DNA from: JBBWZH01 sp035544115
GTDB lineage: Bacteria > Actinomycetota > Actinomycetes > Mycobacteriales > CADCTP01
Reading direction: 5' to 3'
Length of the DNA stretch: 64,000 nucleotides
NCBI GenBank assembly: GCA_963714145.1
Contig: OY970235.1
Location: forward strand, 7,316,001 to 7,380,000
The notes below the pieces were generated by a model, which saw only the letters and a program-made list of their open reading frames with translations, was not told the origin of the DNA and did no database searches. A program made the translations under genes and the position numbers. This document shows, one piece after another, positions 7,856 to 15,775 of this stretch (the first letter of the stretch is position 1; each line of letters opens with the position of its first letter).

Positions 7856-10723
7856 GTGCAGGCGGGCGCGGAGGTCGTCGAGTTTCGGGTGCTGGGGCCG
7901 TTCGAGGTTCAGCTCGGTGGCCGGCTGCTGGAGCTCGGTGGCCCACGGCTACGGGCGGTACTGGCGCTGCTGGTCGCCGATGCCGGCCGGGTGGTGAGCC
8001 TCGCCGCGTTGGTGGACGGCATCTGGGGCGAGCAGGCTCCGCCGGACGCCGAGCGCACCATGCGCAGCTACGTTTCCCGGCTGCGCGCCGCCCTGGCCAC
8101 GCCCGGCGGCGGCGAGGCCGGCCAACTGCTGATGACCCGGCCGCCGGGATACCTGCTGCATCCGGACCCGTACGCGGTCGACGCCGACCGGTTCGAACGG
8201 CTCGCGGCGAGTGGGCGGCAGGCGCTGGCCGCCGGACAGCCGGCGGTCGCCGCCGAGCAGTTGACCGCGGCGCTCGCGCTGTGGCGCGGCGATCCGTACG
8301 CCGAGTTCGGCCACATCGGCGCCCTGCAGGCCGAACGCGGCCGGCTGGAGCAGCTGCGGCTGGCCGTGCTGCAGGACCGGATCGAGGCGGACCTGTCCCG
8401 CGGGCTGGGCGGCCGGCTCGTCGCCGAACTGGAGACGTTGACGGGGCAGCATCCCGGCCACGAGCGGCTGTGGGCCCAGCTGATGACCGCCCTGTACCAG
8501 GCCGGCCAGCAGGCCGCGGCCCTGCAGGCGTTCAGCCGGGCCCGCGCCAGCCTGGTCGACCAGGCCGGGGTGGAGCCGTCGCCGATGTTGATCGAGATCC
8601 ACCGCCGGGTGCTGGCCCAGGACCCGCGCCTGCTCGGCGCCCCTACCACCGCTCCCGCCACCACCGGCAGCGTCCGGCCGGCGCAGCTGCCACCGGCCGT
8701 ACCCGCCTTCGCCGGCCGGCACAGCGAGCTGGCCGCACTGGACGCGGTGCTGTCGGACCCCGGTTCGCAGCCGCCGACCGCGGTGATCTCCGCGGTGTCG
8801 GGCACCGCCGGCGTCGGCAAGACCGCGCTGGTCGTGTACTGGGCGCACCGGGTCGCGGCCCGGTTCCCGGACGGGCAGCTGTACGTCAACCTGCGCGGGT
8901 TCGATCCGGACGGGCAGCCGGTCGCCGTGGGCGAGGCGGTTCGTGGCTTCCTGGACGCGCTGGGTGTCCCGGCCGGGCGGATCCCGGTCGGCGTGGACGC
9001 CCAGATCGGGCTGTACCGCAGCACCGTGGCCGGCAAGCGGCTGCTGGTGGTGCTGGACAACGCCCGCGACGCCGAACAGGTCCGGCCGCTGCTGCCCGGC
9101 ACCACGACCGCGATGGTGGTGGTCACCAGCCGCGACCGGCTCGTGTCGCTGGTCGCCGCCGACGGCGCCCGCCCCGTCATCCTGGATGTCCTGACCCCGG
9201 AGCAGGCGCGCGAGCTGCTCGGCCGGCGGCTGGCCGGGGCCCGGCTGGCCGCCGAGCCGGCCGCGGTCGCGGAGATCATCACCAGCTGCGCCGGCCTGCC
9301 GCTGGCGCTGGCGATCGCGGCGGCCCGCGCGGCCACCCACCCGCATCTCCCGCTGGCCGCCCTGGCCGGTGAGCTCGGCCAGACCCGGGACCGGCTCGAC
9401 GCGCTCAGCGGCGGCGACGCCGGCAGCGACGTCCGGGCCGTGTTCTCGTGGTCGCACCAGGCGCTCAGCCCGGCGGCGGCCCGGCTGTTCGCCCTGCTCG
9501 GCCTCTACCCGGGCCCGGACATCGCCGCCCCGGCCGTGGCCAGCCTGGCCGGCACGGGCCGGCCCGAGGCCCGCCGGCTGCTGGCCGAGCTCACCCGCGC
9601 CAGCCTGCTGACCGAGCACACGCCGGGCCGGTACGCCTACCACGACCTGCTGCACGCCTACGCCGCCGACCTCGCCGCCGGCCCGGACCTCGCGGCGCAG
9701 CGCACCGCCGCGGTCGAACGGCTGCTGGACCACTACCTGCACACCGCCCAGGCGGCCAACCGGCTGCTGGACCGGGCCCGCGACCCCAGCCCGCTGCCGC
9801 CGGGGCCGCCGGCCGCCGGCACCGCCCCGGAACACCTTCCCGACCGCCAGCGGGCCATGGCCTGGCTGAGCACCGAGCACCCGGCCCTGCTCGGCGCGCT
9901 CCGGCTCGCCGCCGACACCGGGTTCGACACCCGCGCCTGGCAGCTGGCCTGGGCCCTGGCCACCTTCCTCGACCGGCAGGGGCACTGGCACGACCTGGTC
10001 AGCAGCTGGCACACCGCGCTGGCCGCGGCCGAACGCCTCGACCACCCGGCCGCGCAGGCCTGCGCCCACCACTTCGTCGCCCGCGCCTACGCCCTGCTCG
10101 ATGCCCGCGACGACGCCCACACCCACCTGCAGCAGGGCCTTCGTCTGTACGCCCAGGCCGGCGACCGGGTCGGTGAAGCCAACGTGCACCTGGGCCTCGC
10201 CTACCTCGCCGAACGGTTCGACCGCCGCACCGAGGCCCTCGACCACGCCCGCCGCGCCTTCGCCTGCTACCAGGCCGCCGACCACCGCCGCGGGCAGGCC
10301 AACGCGCTGAACACCATCGGCTGGTACCAGACCCAATTCGGCGACCACGCCCAGGCCGTCACCTCCTGCCAGCGGGCGCTCACCCTGTTCCAGGAGGACG
10401 GCGACCGCGACGGGGAGGCCGCCACCTGGGACACCCTCGGCTACGCCCACCATCACCTCGCCCGGTACGCCGAAGCCAGCGACAGCTACCAGCACGCCCT
10501 CGAGCTGTTCCGCGACCTCGGTGACCGGTACTACGAAGCCGACACGCTGACGCACCTCGGCGACACCCAGGCGGCCGCCGGCGACAGCGCCGCCGCCCGC
10601 GACACCTGGCAGCACGCGCTCGCGATCATGACCGCGCTGCACCATCCCGACGCCGATCACCTGCGCGCCAGGCTCAACCCCGTCGCCGCCACGAGCACCG
10701 GGACCGCGCCCACGCCCGCATGA
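7856..10723 (+). CDS. AfsR/SARP-type regulator: winged helix + BTAD + NB-ARC + TPR
   Basis: The protein is 955 residues. The GTG start at 7856 has GGGAG four bases upstream. Residues 8-95 form an OmpR-like winged helix (VEFRVLGPFEVQLGG to MRSYVSRLRAAL). Residues 100-255 are the bacterial transcriptional activator (BTAD) domain. An NB-ARC ATPase follows with Walker A GTAGVGKTALV near residue 320 and LLVVLDNARD as Walker B. TPR helices fill about 640-940. The order matches AfsR-class SARPs, which activate secondary-metabolism or development genes with sigma-HrdB. No biosynthetic cluster lies beside it, so the target is unknown. It is divergent from the broken MFS gene. Confidence 0.9.
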   Translation: MQAGAEVVEFRVLGPFEVQLGGRLLELGGPRLRAVLALLVADAGRVVSLAALVDGIWGEQAPPDAERTMRSYVSRLRAALATPGGGEAGQLLMTRPPGYLLHPDPYAVDADRFERLAASGRQALAAGQPAVAAEQLTAALALWRGDPYAEFGHIGALQAERGRLEQLRLAVLQDRIEADLSRGLGGRLVAELETLTGQHPGHERLWAQLMTALYQAGQQAAALQAFSRARASLVDQAGVEPSPMLIEIHRRVLAQDPRLLGAPTTAPATTGSVRPAQLPPAVPAFAGRHSELAALDAVLSDPGSQPPTAVISAVSGTAGVGKTALVVYWAHRVAARFPDGQLYVNLRGFDPDGQPVAVGEAVRGFLDALGVPAGRIPVGVDAQIGLYRSTVAGKRLLVVLDNARDAEQVRPLLPGTTTAMVVVTSRDRLVSLVAADGARPVILDVLTPEQARELLGRRLAGARLAAEPAAVAEIITSCAGLPLALAIAAARAATHPHLPLAALAGELGQTRDRLDALSGGDAGSDVRAVFSWSHQALSPAAARLFALLGLYPGPDIAAPAVASLAGTGRPEARRLLAELTRASLLTEHTPGRYAYHDLLHAYAADLAAGPDLAAQRTAAVERLLDHYLHTAQAANRLLDRARDPSPLPPGPPAAGTAPEHLPDRQRAMAWLSTEHPALLGALRLAADTGFDTRAWQLAWALATFLDRQGHWHDLVSSWHTALAAAERLDHPAAQACAHHFVARAYALLDARDDAHTHLQQGLRLYAQAGDRVGEANVHLGLAYLAERFDRRTEALDHARRAFACYQAADHRRGQANALNTIGWYQTQFGDHAQAVTSCQRALTLFQEDGDRDGEAATWDTLGYAHHHLARYAEASDSYQHALELFRDLGDRYYEADTLTHLGDTQAAAGDSAAARDTWQHALAIMTALHHPDADHLRARLNPVAATSTGTAPTPA

Positions 10724-10770
10724 TCCGGCGAGCCGGCTCCCCGGTGTGATCGACGGTGTAGAAACAGTGC

Positions 10771-11418
10771 GTGCCGGCACAGTCCCGACGGTCGCGCGGC
10801 GGTTCGTCGCGGCTGGTCCTCCGCCTCACTGGGGCCGTGCTGGGTGTCGTCCTGCTCGGCGTGCTGGCGCTGTGGGTGGTGCCCGCGCTGCTGACCCGCC
10901 AGCCGTCGGCCGGAATGACCTCCGCCGAGCGGCTGAGAGCGGCCAACGACGTACGGACGCCGGTGATCGCCTTCCTGCTGGCCATCGGTGCCGCCGCGAC
11001 GTCCGTATTCACCGCCCGCTCGTATGTCCTCAACCGCGAGGGGCATGTGACCGACCGCTACACCAAGGCCGTCAGCCAGCTGGGTGATCCCCAGTCGTCG
11101 GTCCGGGTCGGCGGCCTCTACGCCCTGGAACGGATCGGGCACGACTCCGCCAAGGACCGCACGACCATCGTCTACGTACTCGGGGTGTTCATCCGCGAGC
11201 ACTCCAAAGACCCCCCGCGCCGGCCCGACGACGAGCTGCCCGAAGACGTCTACGCCGCCATCCGGATCGCCGCCAGACTGCTCCGCCGGTCCGACGCCGT
11301 CCTGCACCTCCGCGGCGCCGACCTGCACAACGCCGACCTGTCCTTCCTGCGCTCGGACCAGGTCCGGCTCGACGGAGCCGACCTCACCGGCGCCCGGCCA
11401 CCCACCGACCCCCGGTAG
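10771..11418 (+). CDS. Membrane protein with pentapeptide-repeat tail
   Basis: The protein is 215 residues. Two hydrophobic segments (about 17-39 and 63-83) anchor a cytoplasmic domain. The tail reads RGADLHNADLSFLRSDQV, an A(D/N)LXX pentapeptide repeat that forms a short right-handed beta-helix. There is no clear ribosome site. TAGAAA sits six bases before the GTG at 10771, a weak leaderless arrangement. Relatives are common in actinomycetes (a stretch of the type VGGLYALERIG precedes the repeats), but I know of no biochemical function. Confidence 0.75.
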   Translation: MPAQSRRSRGGSSRLVLRLTGAVLGVVLLGVLALWVVPALLTRQPSAGMTSAERLRAANDVRTPVIAFLLAIGAAATSVFTARSYVLNREGHVTDRYTKAVSQLGDPQSSVRVGGLYALERIGHDSAKDRTTIVYVLGVFIREHSKDPPRRPDDELPEDVYAAIRIAARLLRRSDAVLHLRGADLHNADLSFLRSDQVRLDGADLTGARPPTDPR

Positions 11419-11472
11419 GGTCGCCCACCTCGGACGGCTCAGCCGATCGTGACCGCCGCAGGGAGGTAGTCG

Positions 11473-11892
11473 ATGCCGGCCCAGGATCAGTACGTGCTGC
11501 AGCCCATCGGCTGGGTGGAGTCGCCGCTGACGGATCGTGCGGCGGCTCCCAAGCAGGGCGACGAGGGATCGCCGGACGCGTGGCTGGTGTTCCAGCCCGC
11601 CGTCCGCGCGGGCCTGCGCGACCTTCGGGTCGGCACCGACGTCATCGTGTTGACGTGGCTGGACCGAGCCGACCGCGACGTGCTCGTGGTCCGCCCGCGC
11701 GGGGACGCCGCCCGGCCGCTGACCGGCGTGTTCAGCACCCGCTCGCCGGACCGACCCAACCCGGTCGGGCTGCACCGGGTAACGATCACGTCCATAGTGG
11801 ACACCCGGGTCGGCGTCCGGCACCTGGAGGCGCTCGACCGGACACCCATCCTCGACGTGAAACCGGTGCTGGACGCGGGCGCGGAACGGTGA
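11473..11892 (+). CDS. trmO: tRNA (N6-threonylcarbamoyladenosine(37)-N6)-methyltransferase TrmO
   Basis: The protein is 139 residues, about the size of a single TrmO/TsaA (UPF0066) domain. GGGAGG precedes the ATG. The signature GVFSTRSPDRPNPVGLH is intact, as are the strands PIGWVES and LEALDRTPILDVKPVL. The family uses S-adenosylmethionine to methylate t6A37 in tRNAs decoding ACY. It is shorter than E. coli TrmO, which has an extra C-terminal domain, but the compact form is usual in actinobacteria. An iterated-palindrome variant at 11790-11802 uses the very rare Ile codon ATA. Confidence 0.88.
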   Translation: MPAQDQYVLQPIGWVESPLTDRAAAPKQGDEGSPDAWLVFQPAVRAGLRDLRVGTDVIVLTWLDRADRDVLVVRPRGDAARPLTGVFSTRSPDRPNPVGLHRVTITSIVDTRVGVRHLEALDRTPILDVKPVLDAGAER

Positions 11893-11916
11893 CCGGGCAG
11901 CGGGTCGCTGCCCCGC

Positions 11917-12044
11917 CGGGCCGGCTCAGCCGGCTCGCAGCCAGGTGACGGGCCGGCTCAGCCGGCTGGCAGCCAGGTGCCGGGCCGGCTCAGCCGGCTG
12001 GCAGCCAGGTGACGGGCCGGCTCAGCTGGCTGGCAGCGGGGTGA
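11917..12044. repeat. Four tandem copies of a 32-bp hairpin repeat
   Basis: Units are 11917-11948, 11949-11980, 11981-12012 and 12013-12044. Units 2 and 3 are identical except for the last base; units 1 and 4 differ at a few sites. Each core is GCCGGC-TCA-GCCGGC, able to form a short hairpin (degenerate in unit 4). The array separates trmO from the convergent MBL gene, and its last unit overlaps that gene's stop codon. Confidence 0.85.
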
Positions 12045-12865
12045 ACGGCTCGCCCAGGTGGGCGCTGGCCAGCAGCGGACCGGGCCGCCCGGCGAGGTCG
12101 GCCAGGGTGCCGACCCGGGTGATCCGGGCCTGCGCCGGATCGCTCTCGTTGGCGTACGGCAGGTCCGGGTAGATCAGTTGCAGCGTGTGCACCAGCAGGT
12201 CACCGGTGAACAGCACGGTCTCGTCCTCGGCGGTCAACAGCACCGACTGGTGACCCGGCGTGTGCCCGGGCGTGGGAACGACCCGCAGCCCGGCCGCAAC
12301 CGCGCTCTCACCGTCCACAGCGGACAGTTGATCGGTGGCCCGCAGCGGTGCGAGCAACCAGTCCGCCAGCCGGGGGCTGGTCGCCTCGATCGCGTCGATC
12401 TCAGCCTGCTGCAGTAGGTAGCGGGCGTTGCGGAAGTACGCCGCCTCCGGCGCCTCCGCCGGTCCGCGCACCGCCCAGCCGACATGGTCGGTGTGCATGT
12501 GGGTGAGCACGACGCTGCTCACCTCGTCGGGGTGGATGCCGGCGGCGGCCAACTCCTCCGGCAGCCGGCCGGGCACCGGCGCCCAGGACGCGGCCGGTGA
12601 CCCGGCCGGCCCGATACCGGTGTCGATCAGCACCACCCGGCCGGCGTCGGGGCCGTCCTCGACGCGCACCGCGAAGCAACGGAACGGCAGCCACCAGCTT
12701 CCCGTCCCGCAGCGCGGCCGGGTCGACCGCGTCGGCATGCCGCAACTGCTCCTCGGTGACGCCGGCGAACGCGTCGGCGCGGGCCCGGTAGAACGGCCCG
12801 GCCGCGTCCAGCAGCGCGGTGACCGTCAGGCCGCCGAGGGCCGTCCGCACCGACCGACGAGTCAT
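12022..12865 (-). pseudogene. MBL-fold metallohydrolase split by a one-base frameshift
   Basis: The N-terminal frame begins with ATG at 12865 (MTRRSVRTALGGLTVT) and reads to about LRDGK. The rest of the protein, from WLPFRCFAVRVEDG onward, is in another frame that ends at 12022. That second part has the zinc motif HMHTDHVGW, the HTPGH histidine and the GDLL strand of lactonase/quorum-quenching-like MBL proteins. Removing one C (minus strand) near 12699 would restore an uninterrupted product of about 280 residues. So the gene is recently broken or there is a base error. The stop codon lies inside the 32-bp repeat array. Confidence 0.78.
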
Positions 12866-12942
12866 GGCCGGCAGCCTAACCCAGGGCCATCCCGGGACGC
12901 GGACGTCGAACGACCGCAGGGCGGCCGGTCACCGGACCCGGA

Positions 12943-13878
12943 TCAGGTGGATGGGTGGTGGAAGTAGTGGCCCTTGTCGAGGTCGTCGATGAGCCCGGGT
13001 TGGGTGGGGTGCCACCCAAGCAGGTCGCGGGTCAGCGTGCTGGCGGCCGGGCTGTCGGTACCGATGAAGCCGCCCAACCAGCCGAAGTGCCCGGCTGCGT
13101 CCGCGGGAGCGATGGAGACCACCGGCAGGTCGAGATGCCGTCCGAACACCTCGGCGACCGCGCGGATCGGCACGCCTTCGTCGGCGACCGCGTGCAGCGT
13201 CGATCCGGCCGGGGCCTGCTCCAGCGCCAGCCGGAACAGGTGCGCGGCATCGAGGCGGTGCGCGGCGGGCCACCGGTTGGAACCGTCGCCGACGTAGCCA
13301 GCGACGCCCTTGTCCCGGGCGATGCCGACCAGGGCCGCCATGAAGCCGGTGTCTCCTTCGCCATGCACCGTCGGCGGGAGCCGCACGGCGGACGAGCGGA
13401 CCTGGCGGGCAGCGAGGGCGAGCGTCAGCTGCGCGGTGCCCAGCCGGGTCCGCGCGCCGCCGATCAGCGGCGTCGCAGCCGGGTCGGGATCATGCCCGTC
13501 CCGTTCGGTCGCCACCCGCCCCGGGGTGAGGCCGAGCGTCCCGGAGGCGAGGACGAACGGTCGATCGGAACCCGCGAGCTCCGCGCCGATTGTCTCGACC
13601 GCCCGGCGGTCGGCGTCGGCAGCGCCCTGGAAGTCTCCCGAGAAGGCGATGTCGTGCTTGAACGCGAGGTGGATCACGCCATCCGACCCGGCCGCCGCAC
13701 TCCGGAGGCTGTCGAGATCGTCAAGAGTGCCGCGCCGCACCTGCGCCCCGGCCGCGGCCAGGGCAGCGGCCGAGGAGTCGGAGCGGGCGAGCCCGGTCAC
13801 CTGGTGGCCGGCCCCGATGAGTTCGGGAACGACGGCGGAGCCGATCCAGCCGGACGCGCCGGTGACGAAAACGCGCAT
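12943..13878 (-). CDS. NAD(P)-dependent extended SDR / epimerase-like protein
   Basis: The protein is 311 residues. The ATG at 13878 has GGAGG six bases upstream. The N-terminal TGASGWIGSAVVPEL is the dinucleotide-binding loop of atypical/extended SDRs (TGXXGXXG). Further conserved parts include GVIHLAF, VLASGTLGL and a C-terminal substrate lobe. The canonical YXXXK is not obvious, as in many atypical SDRs of the NAD-dependent epimerase family. It is divergent from a TetR gene, and the shared promoter region has two palindromic operators, so it is probably repressed by that TetR. Substrate unknown. Confidence 0.82.
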   Translation of the reverse strand: MRVFVTGASGWIGSAVVPELIGAGHQVTGLARSDSSAAALAAAGAQVRRGTLDDLDSLRSAAAGSDGVIHLAFKHDIAFSGDFQGAADADRRAVETIGAELAGSDRPFVLASGTLGLTPGRVATERDGHDPDPAATPLIGGARTRLGTAQLTLALAARQVRSSAVRLPPTVHGEGDTGFMAALVGIARDKGVAGYVGDGSNRWPAAHRLDAAHLFRLALEQAPAGSTLHAVADEGVPIRAVAEVFGRHLDLPVVSIAPADAAGHFGWLGGFIGTDSPAASTLTRDLLGWHPTQPGLIDDLDKGHYFHHPST

Positions 13879-13933
13879 GCGAAACCTCCAGGTGGTCGAG
13901 TTTCGTGGGCACCGGGGCTACCCCGGACACCGC

Positions 13934-13952
13934 GATGTCAGTCGCTGTCATC
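13934..13952. promoter_or_regulatory. TetR operator O1
   Basis: The sequence GATG-t-CAG-tcg-CTG-t-CATC is palindromic apart from the two unpaired bases. Its centre is 32 bp from that of O2, about three helical turns. Confidence 0.7.
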
Positions 13953-13963
13953 AGCGTACACAC

Positions 13964-13986
13964 GTGATGACAGCCACTGCCATCAC
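13964..13986. promoter_or_regulatory. TetR operator O2
   Basis: GTGATG-a-CAG-cca-CTG-c-CATCAC repeats the O1 design with longer arms. It covers the candidate -35 (ATGACA, 13967-13972) and the spacer of the TetR promoter, which suits autorepression. Confidence 0.72.
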
Positions 13987-13987
13987 G

Positions 13988-13993
13988 TACGAT
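13988..13993 (+). promoter_or_regulatory. -10 box of the leaderless TetR gene
   Basis: TACGAT is followed by six bases and the ATG at 14000, which supports that start over the upstream in-frame ATG at 13967 that lies inside O2. Confidence 0.6.
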
Positions 13994-13999
13994 CGCGGC

Positions 14000-14566
14000 A
14001 TGGGCCGATGGGAGCCGAACCCGCGCGGTCGGCTCGAGCAGGCGGCGCTGGAGCTCTACCTGGAGCGCGGGTTCGAACAGGCCACGGTCGCCGAGATCGC
14101 CAAGCGGGCCGGGCTCACCGAGCGGACGTTCTTCCGGCACTTCGCCGACAAGCGCGAAGTCCTGTTCTGGGGGCAGGGCGCACTACAGGAGCTCCTCGTG
14201 ACTGCCATCGGGAGCGCGCCTGATTCCGCGGCCCCGATCGACGTGGTCGCCGCGGCCCTGGAGGCGGCCGGGGCACTGTTGCAGCAGCGCCGCGAGCACG
14301 CCCGGCGCCGGCAGACCGTCATCGCCGCGAATGCGGAGCTGCGCGAGCGCGAGCTGATCAAGCTCGCGTCGCTGGCCGCGGCAATCGCCGGCGCGTTGCG
14401 CCGGCGCGGCGTCAGCGACCTGGCCGCGAGCCTGACGGCCGAGGCGGGCATCGCCGTCTTCAAGATCGCGTTCGAGCGCTGGACCAGCGAGACCGGCCAG
14501 CCGGACCTGCCCCAGCTCATCCGGGAGTCGCTCGACGAGCTGAAAGCCGTGACCGCGGGCGACTGA
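14000..14566 (+). CDS. TetR-family repressor
   Basis: The protein is 188 residues, usual for TetR. It starts MGRWEPNPRGRLEQAALELY; the helix-turn-helix is within TVAEIAKRAGLTERTFFRHF. The C-terminal half is an all-helical ligand/dimer domain without a recognisable ligand signature. The start at 14000 is set by the -10 box six bases upstream and by O2 covering the alternative start. It is transcribed divergently from the SDR gene and very probably represses both genes through O1 and O2. Confidence 0.88.
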   Translation: MGRWEPNPRGRLEQAALELYLERGFEQATVAEIAKRAGLTERTFFRHFADKREVLFWGQGALQELLVTAIGSAPDSAAPIDVVAAALEAAGALLQQRREHARRRQTVIAANAELRERELIKLASLAAAIAGALRRRGVSDLAASLTAEAGIAVFKIAFERWTSETGQPDLPQLIRESLDELKAVTAGD

Positions 14567-14683
14567 GCACCGGCGGCCGGCCGAGCGGCTACGGCGGAAT
14601 CGGGCTGTTGACCCCAGGCCGGTGCGTGCCGGACAGCCGGTCGGGAACCTGGGCGATCAGCTCGGCGTGGCCCAGAAGTGCCG

Positions 14684-14689
14684 TATGGT
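14684..14689 (+). promoter_or_regulatory. -10 box of a leaderless gene
   Basis: TATGGT is followed by six bases and the ATG at 14696. This favours 14696 over the in-frame GTG at 14678, which would overlap the promoter. Confidence 0.5.
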
Positions 14690-14695
14690 GCACGA

Positions 14696-15430
14696 ATGCA
14701 GTGGGGTGCCGCGCGGCGAGTGCGGCCGGGGCGGGTGGCCGTCGTGATCGGGCTGGTATTCGCCGCAGGCTGCGGCGGATCGCCCGCACCGGGTGCGGCG
14801 GGTTCACCGCCGACCGTGGAGCCGGTCGCGGCGTGCGTGACGCCGGAAGAACAGCAGGCCGGCGGCATGCAGCTCACCGTTTCCGCGAGCGCGACCGCGG
14901 CCGCGCTGGTACTCGGGTCGGGCAGCACCGGGCTGGTTCTGGCGAACCAGGTTGACACCGACCTGTGCGACTGGAAGCCGCTCGCGTCGGTATGGGCCGA
15001 GCACGGCTACCGCGTACTGATCTTCAACTACTCCACTGCCCTGGCGGATCAGGACGTCCTCGCCGCGGCCGCCGAACTGCGCCGGCGCGGGTCCAGCCGG
15101 GTCTTCCTGATCGGCGCGTCGATGGGCGGGACCGCCGTGCTGGCCGCCGCGGCAGCGGCGCAGCCGCCGGTGGCCGGTGTGATCAGCCTCTCCGGCCCGT
15201 CCTCGTTCGCCGGCGTGGACGCGAGCGGAGCCATGCGCAAGCTGGCCGTCCCGGTGCTGTTCCTGGTCGGCGAGTTCGACGAACCGTTCATCGGCGACGC
15301 CAAGACCCTGTACGCGGCCTGCGCGGCGAAGGACAAGAAGTTGGAGATCCTGCCGAACCGCAACCACGGGACCGCGTTGATAGACGACCGGGTCGACCGG
15401 CAGATCCAGACGTTCCTCACCCAGCACTGA
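14696..15430 (+). CDS. Lipoprotein alpha/beta hydrolase
   Basis: The protein is 244 residues. An N-terminal hydrophobic segment ends in the lipobox-like FAAGC, so a membrane-anchored extracytoplasmic enzyme is likely. The nucleophile elbow is GASMGG (Ser), preceded by the strand RVFLIGA. The acid is probably the Asp in LVGEFDEP and the His lies in NRNHGTAL near the end. The order is that of a small dienelactone-hydrolase/BAAT-like alpha/beta hydrolase. It follows TetR by 130 bases but has its own promoter. Substrate unknown. Confidence 0.78.
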   Translation: MQWGAARRVRPGRVAVVIGLVFAAGCGGSPAPGAAGSPPTVEPVAACVTPEEQQAGGMQLTVSASATAAALVLGSGSTGLVLANQVDTDLCDWKPLASVWAEHGYRVLIFNYSTALADQDVLAAAAELRRRGSSRVFLIGASMGGTAVLAAAAAAQPPVAGVISLSGPSSFAGVDASGAMRKLAVPVLFLVGEFDEPFIGDAKTLYAACAAKDKKLEILPNRNHGTALIDDRVDRQIQTFLTQH

Positions 15431-15775
15431 CAGCGTCAGCGCCCGGCCACGGGCCGGCTTGTACCCGATCCCCGAACGTCCCGACCCCGCCGACCTACGC
15501 GACGAGCGGTCGCGGACCCGAATGCCCGGTACCCGCACTAGCTCGGGTGGATCGCGGCAGCGGCTCGGACGCCGCCGGGCAGGGCGGACCACTCCCCCGA
15601 GGCGCTGCCCGGCGTCGCCGCCGCGGTGCCCTGGGCGGCGCACGGACGCGGGTCCCGCGCCGTCGGGACTGACGACCCTGTTCAGTCCGGCCGGAGGTAG
15701 GCACGGTGGGTGCGGGCCGTTGTCCAGCCGGCCGGGATCCAGCGACCACCGCCATCGATGACACCGGAGCCGACG
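15431..15775. other. Intergenic region upstream of narK
   Basis: These 345 bases hold no convincing gene. The one structured element is the inverted repeat at 15666-15688. Three overlapping open frames cross the region, but they are Arg/Pro-rich and have no ribosome site. Confidence 0.5.
15666..15688. promoter_or_regulatory. Inverted repeat upstream of narK
   Basis: GGACTGA and TCAGTCC form a perfect 7-bp inverted repeat with a 9-base spacer, about 90 bases before the narK start. It could be an operator or a leader hairpin for the nitrate locus. It does not match the FNR (TTGAT-N4-ATCAA) or GlnR sites I know. Confidence 0.45.

Noticed and set aside
7856..10723. A biosynthetic gene cluster around the SARP regulator
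   Set aside because: No NRPS, PKS, terpene or RiPP enzymes lie next to it.
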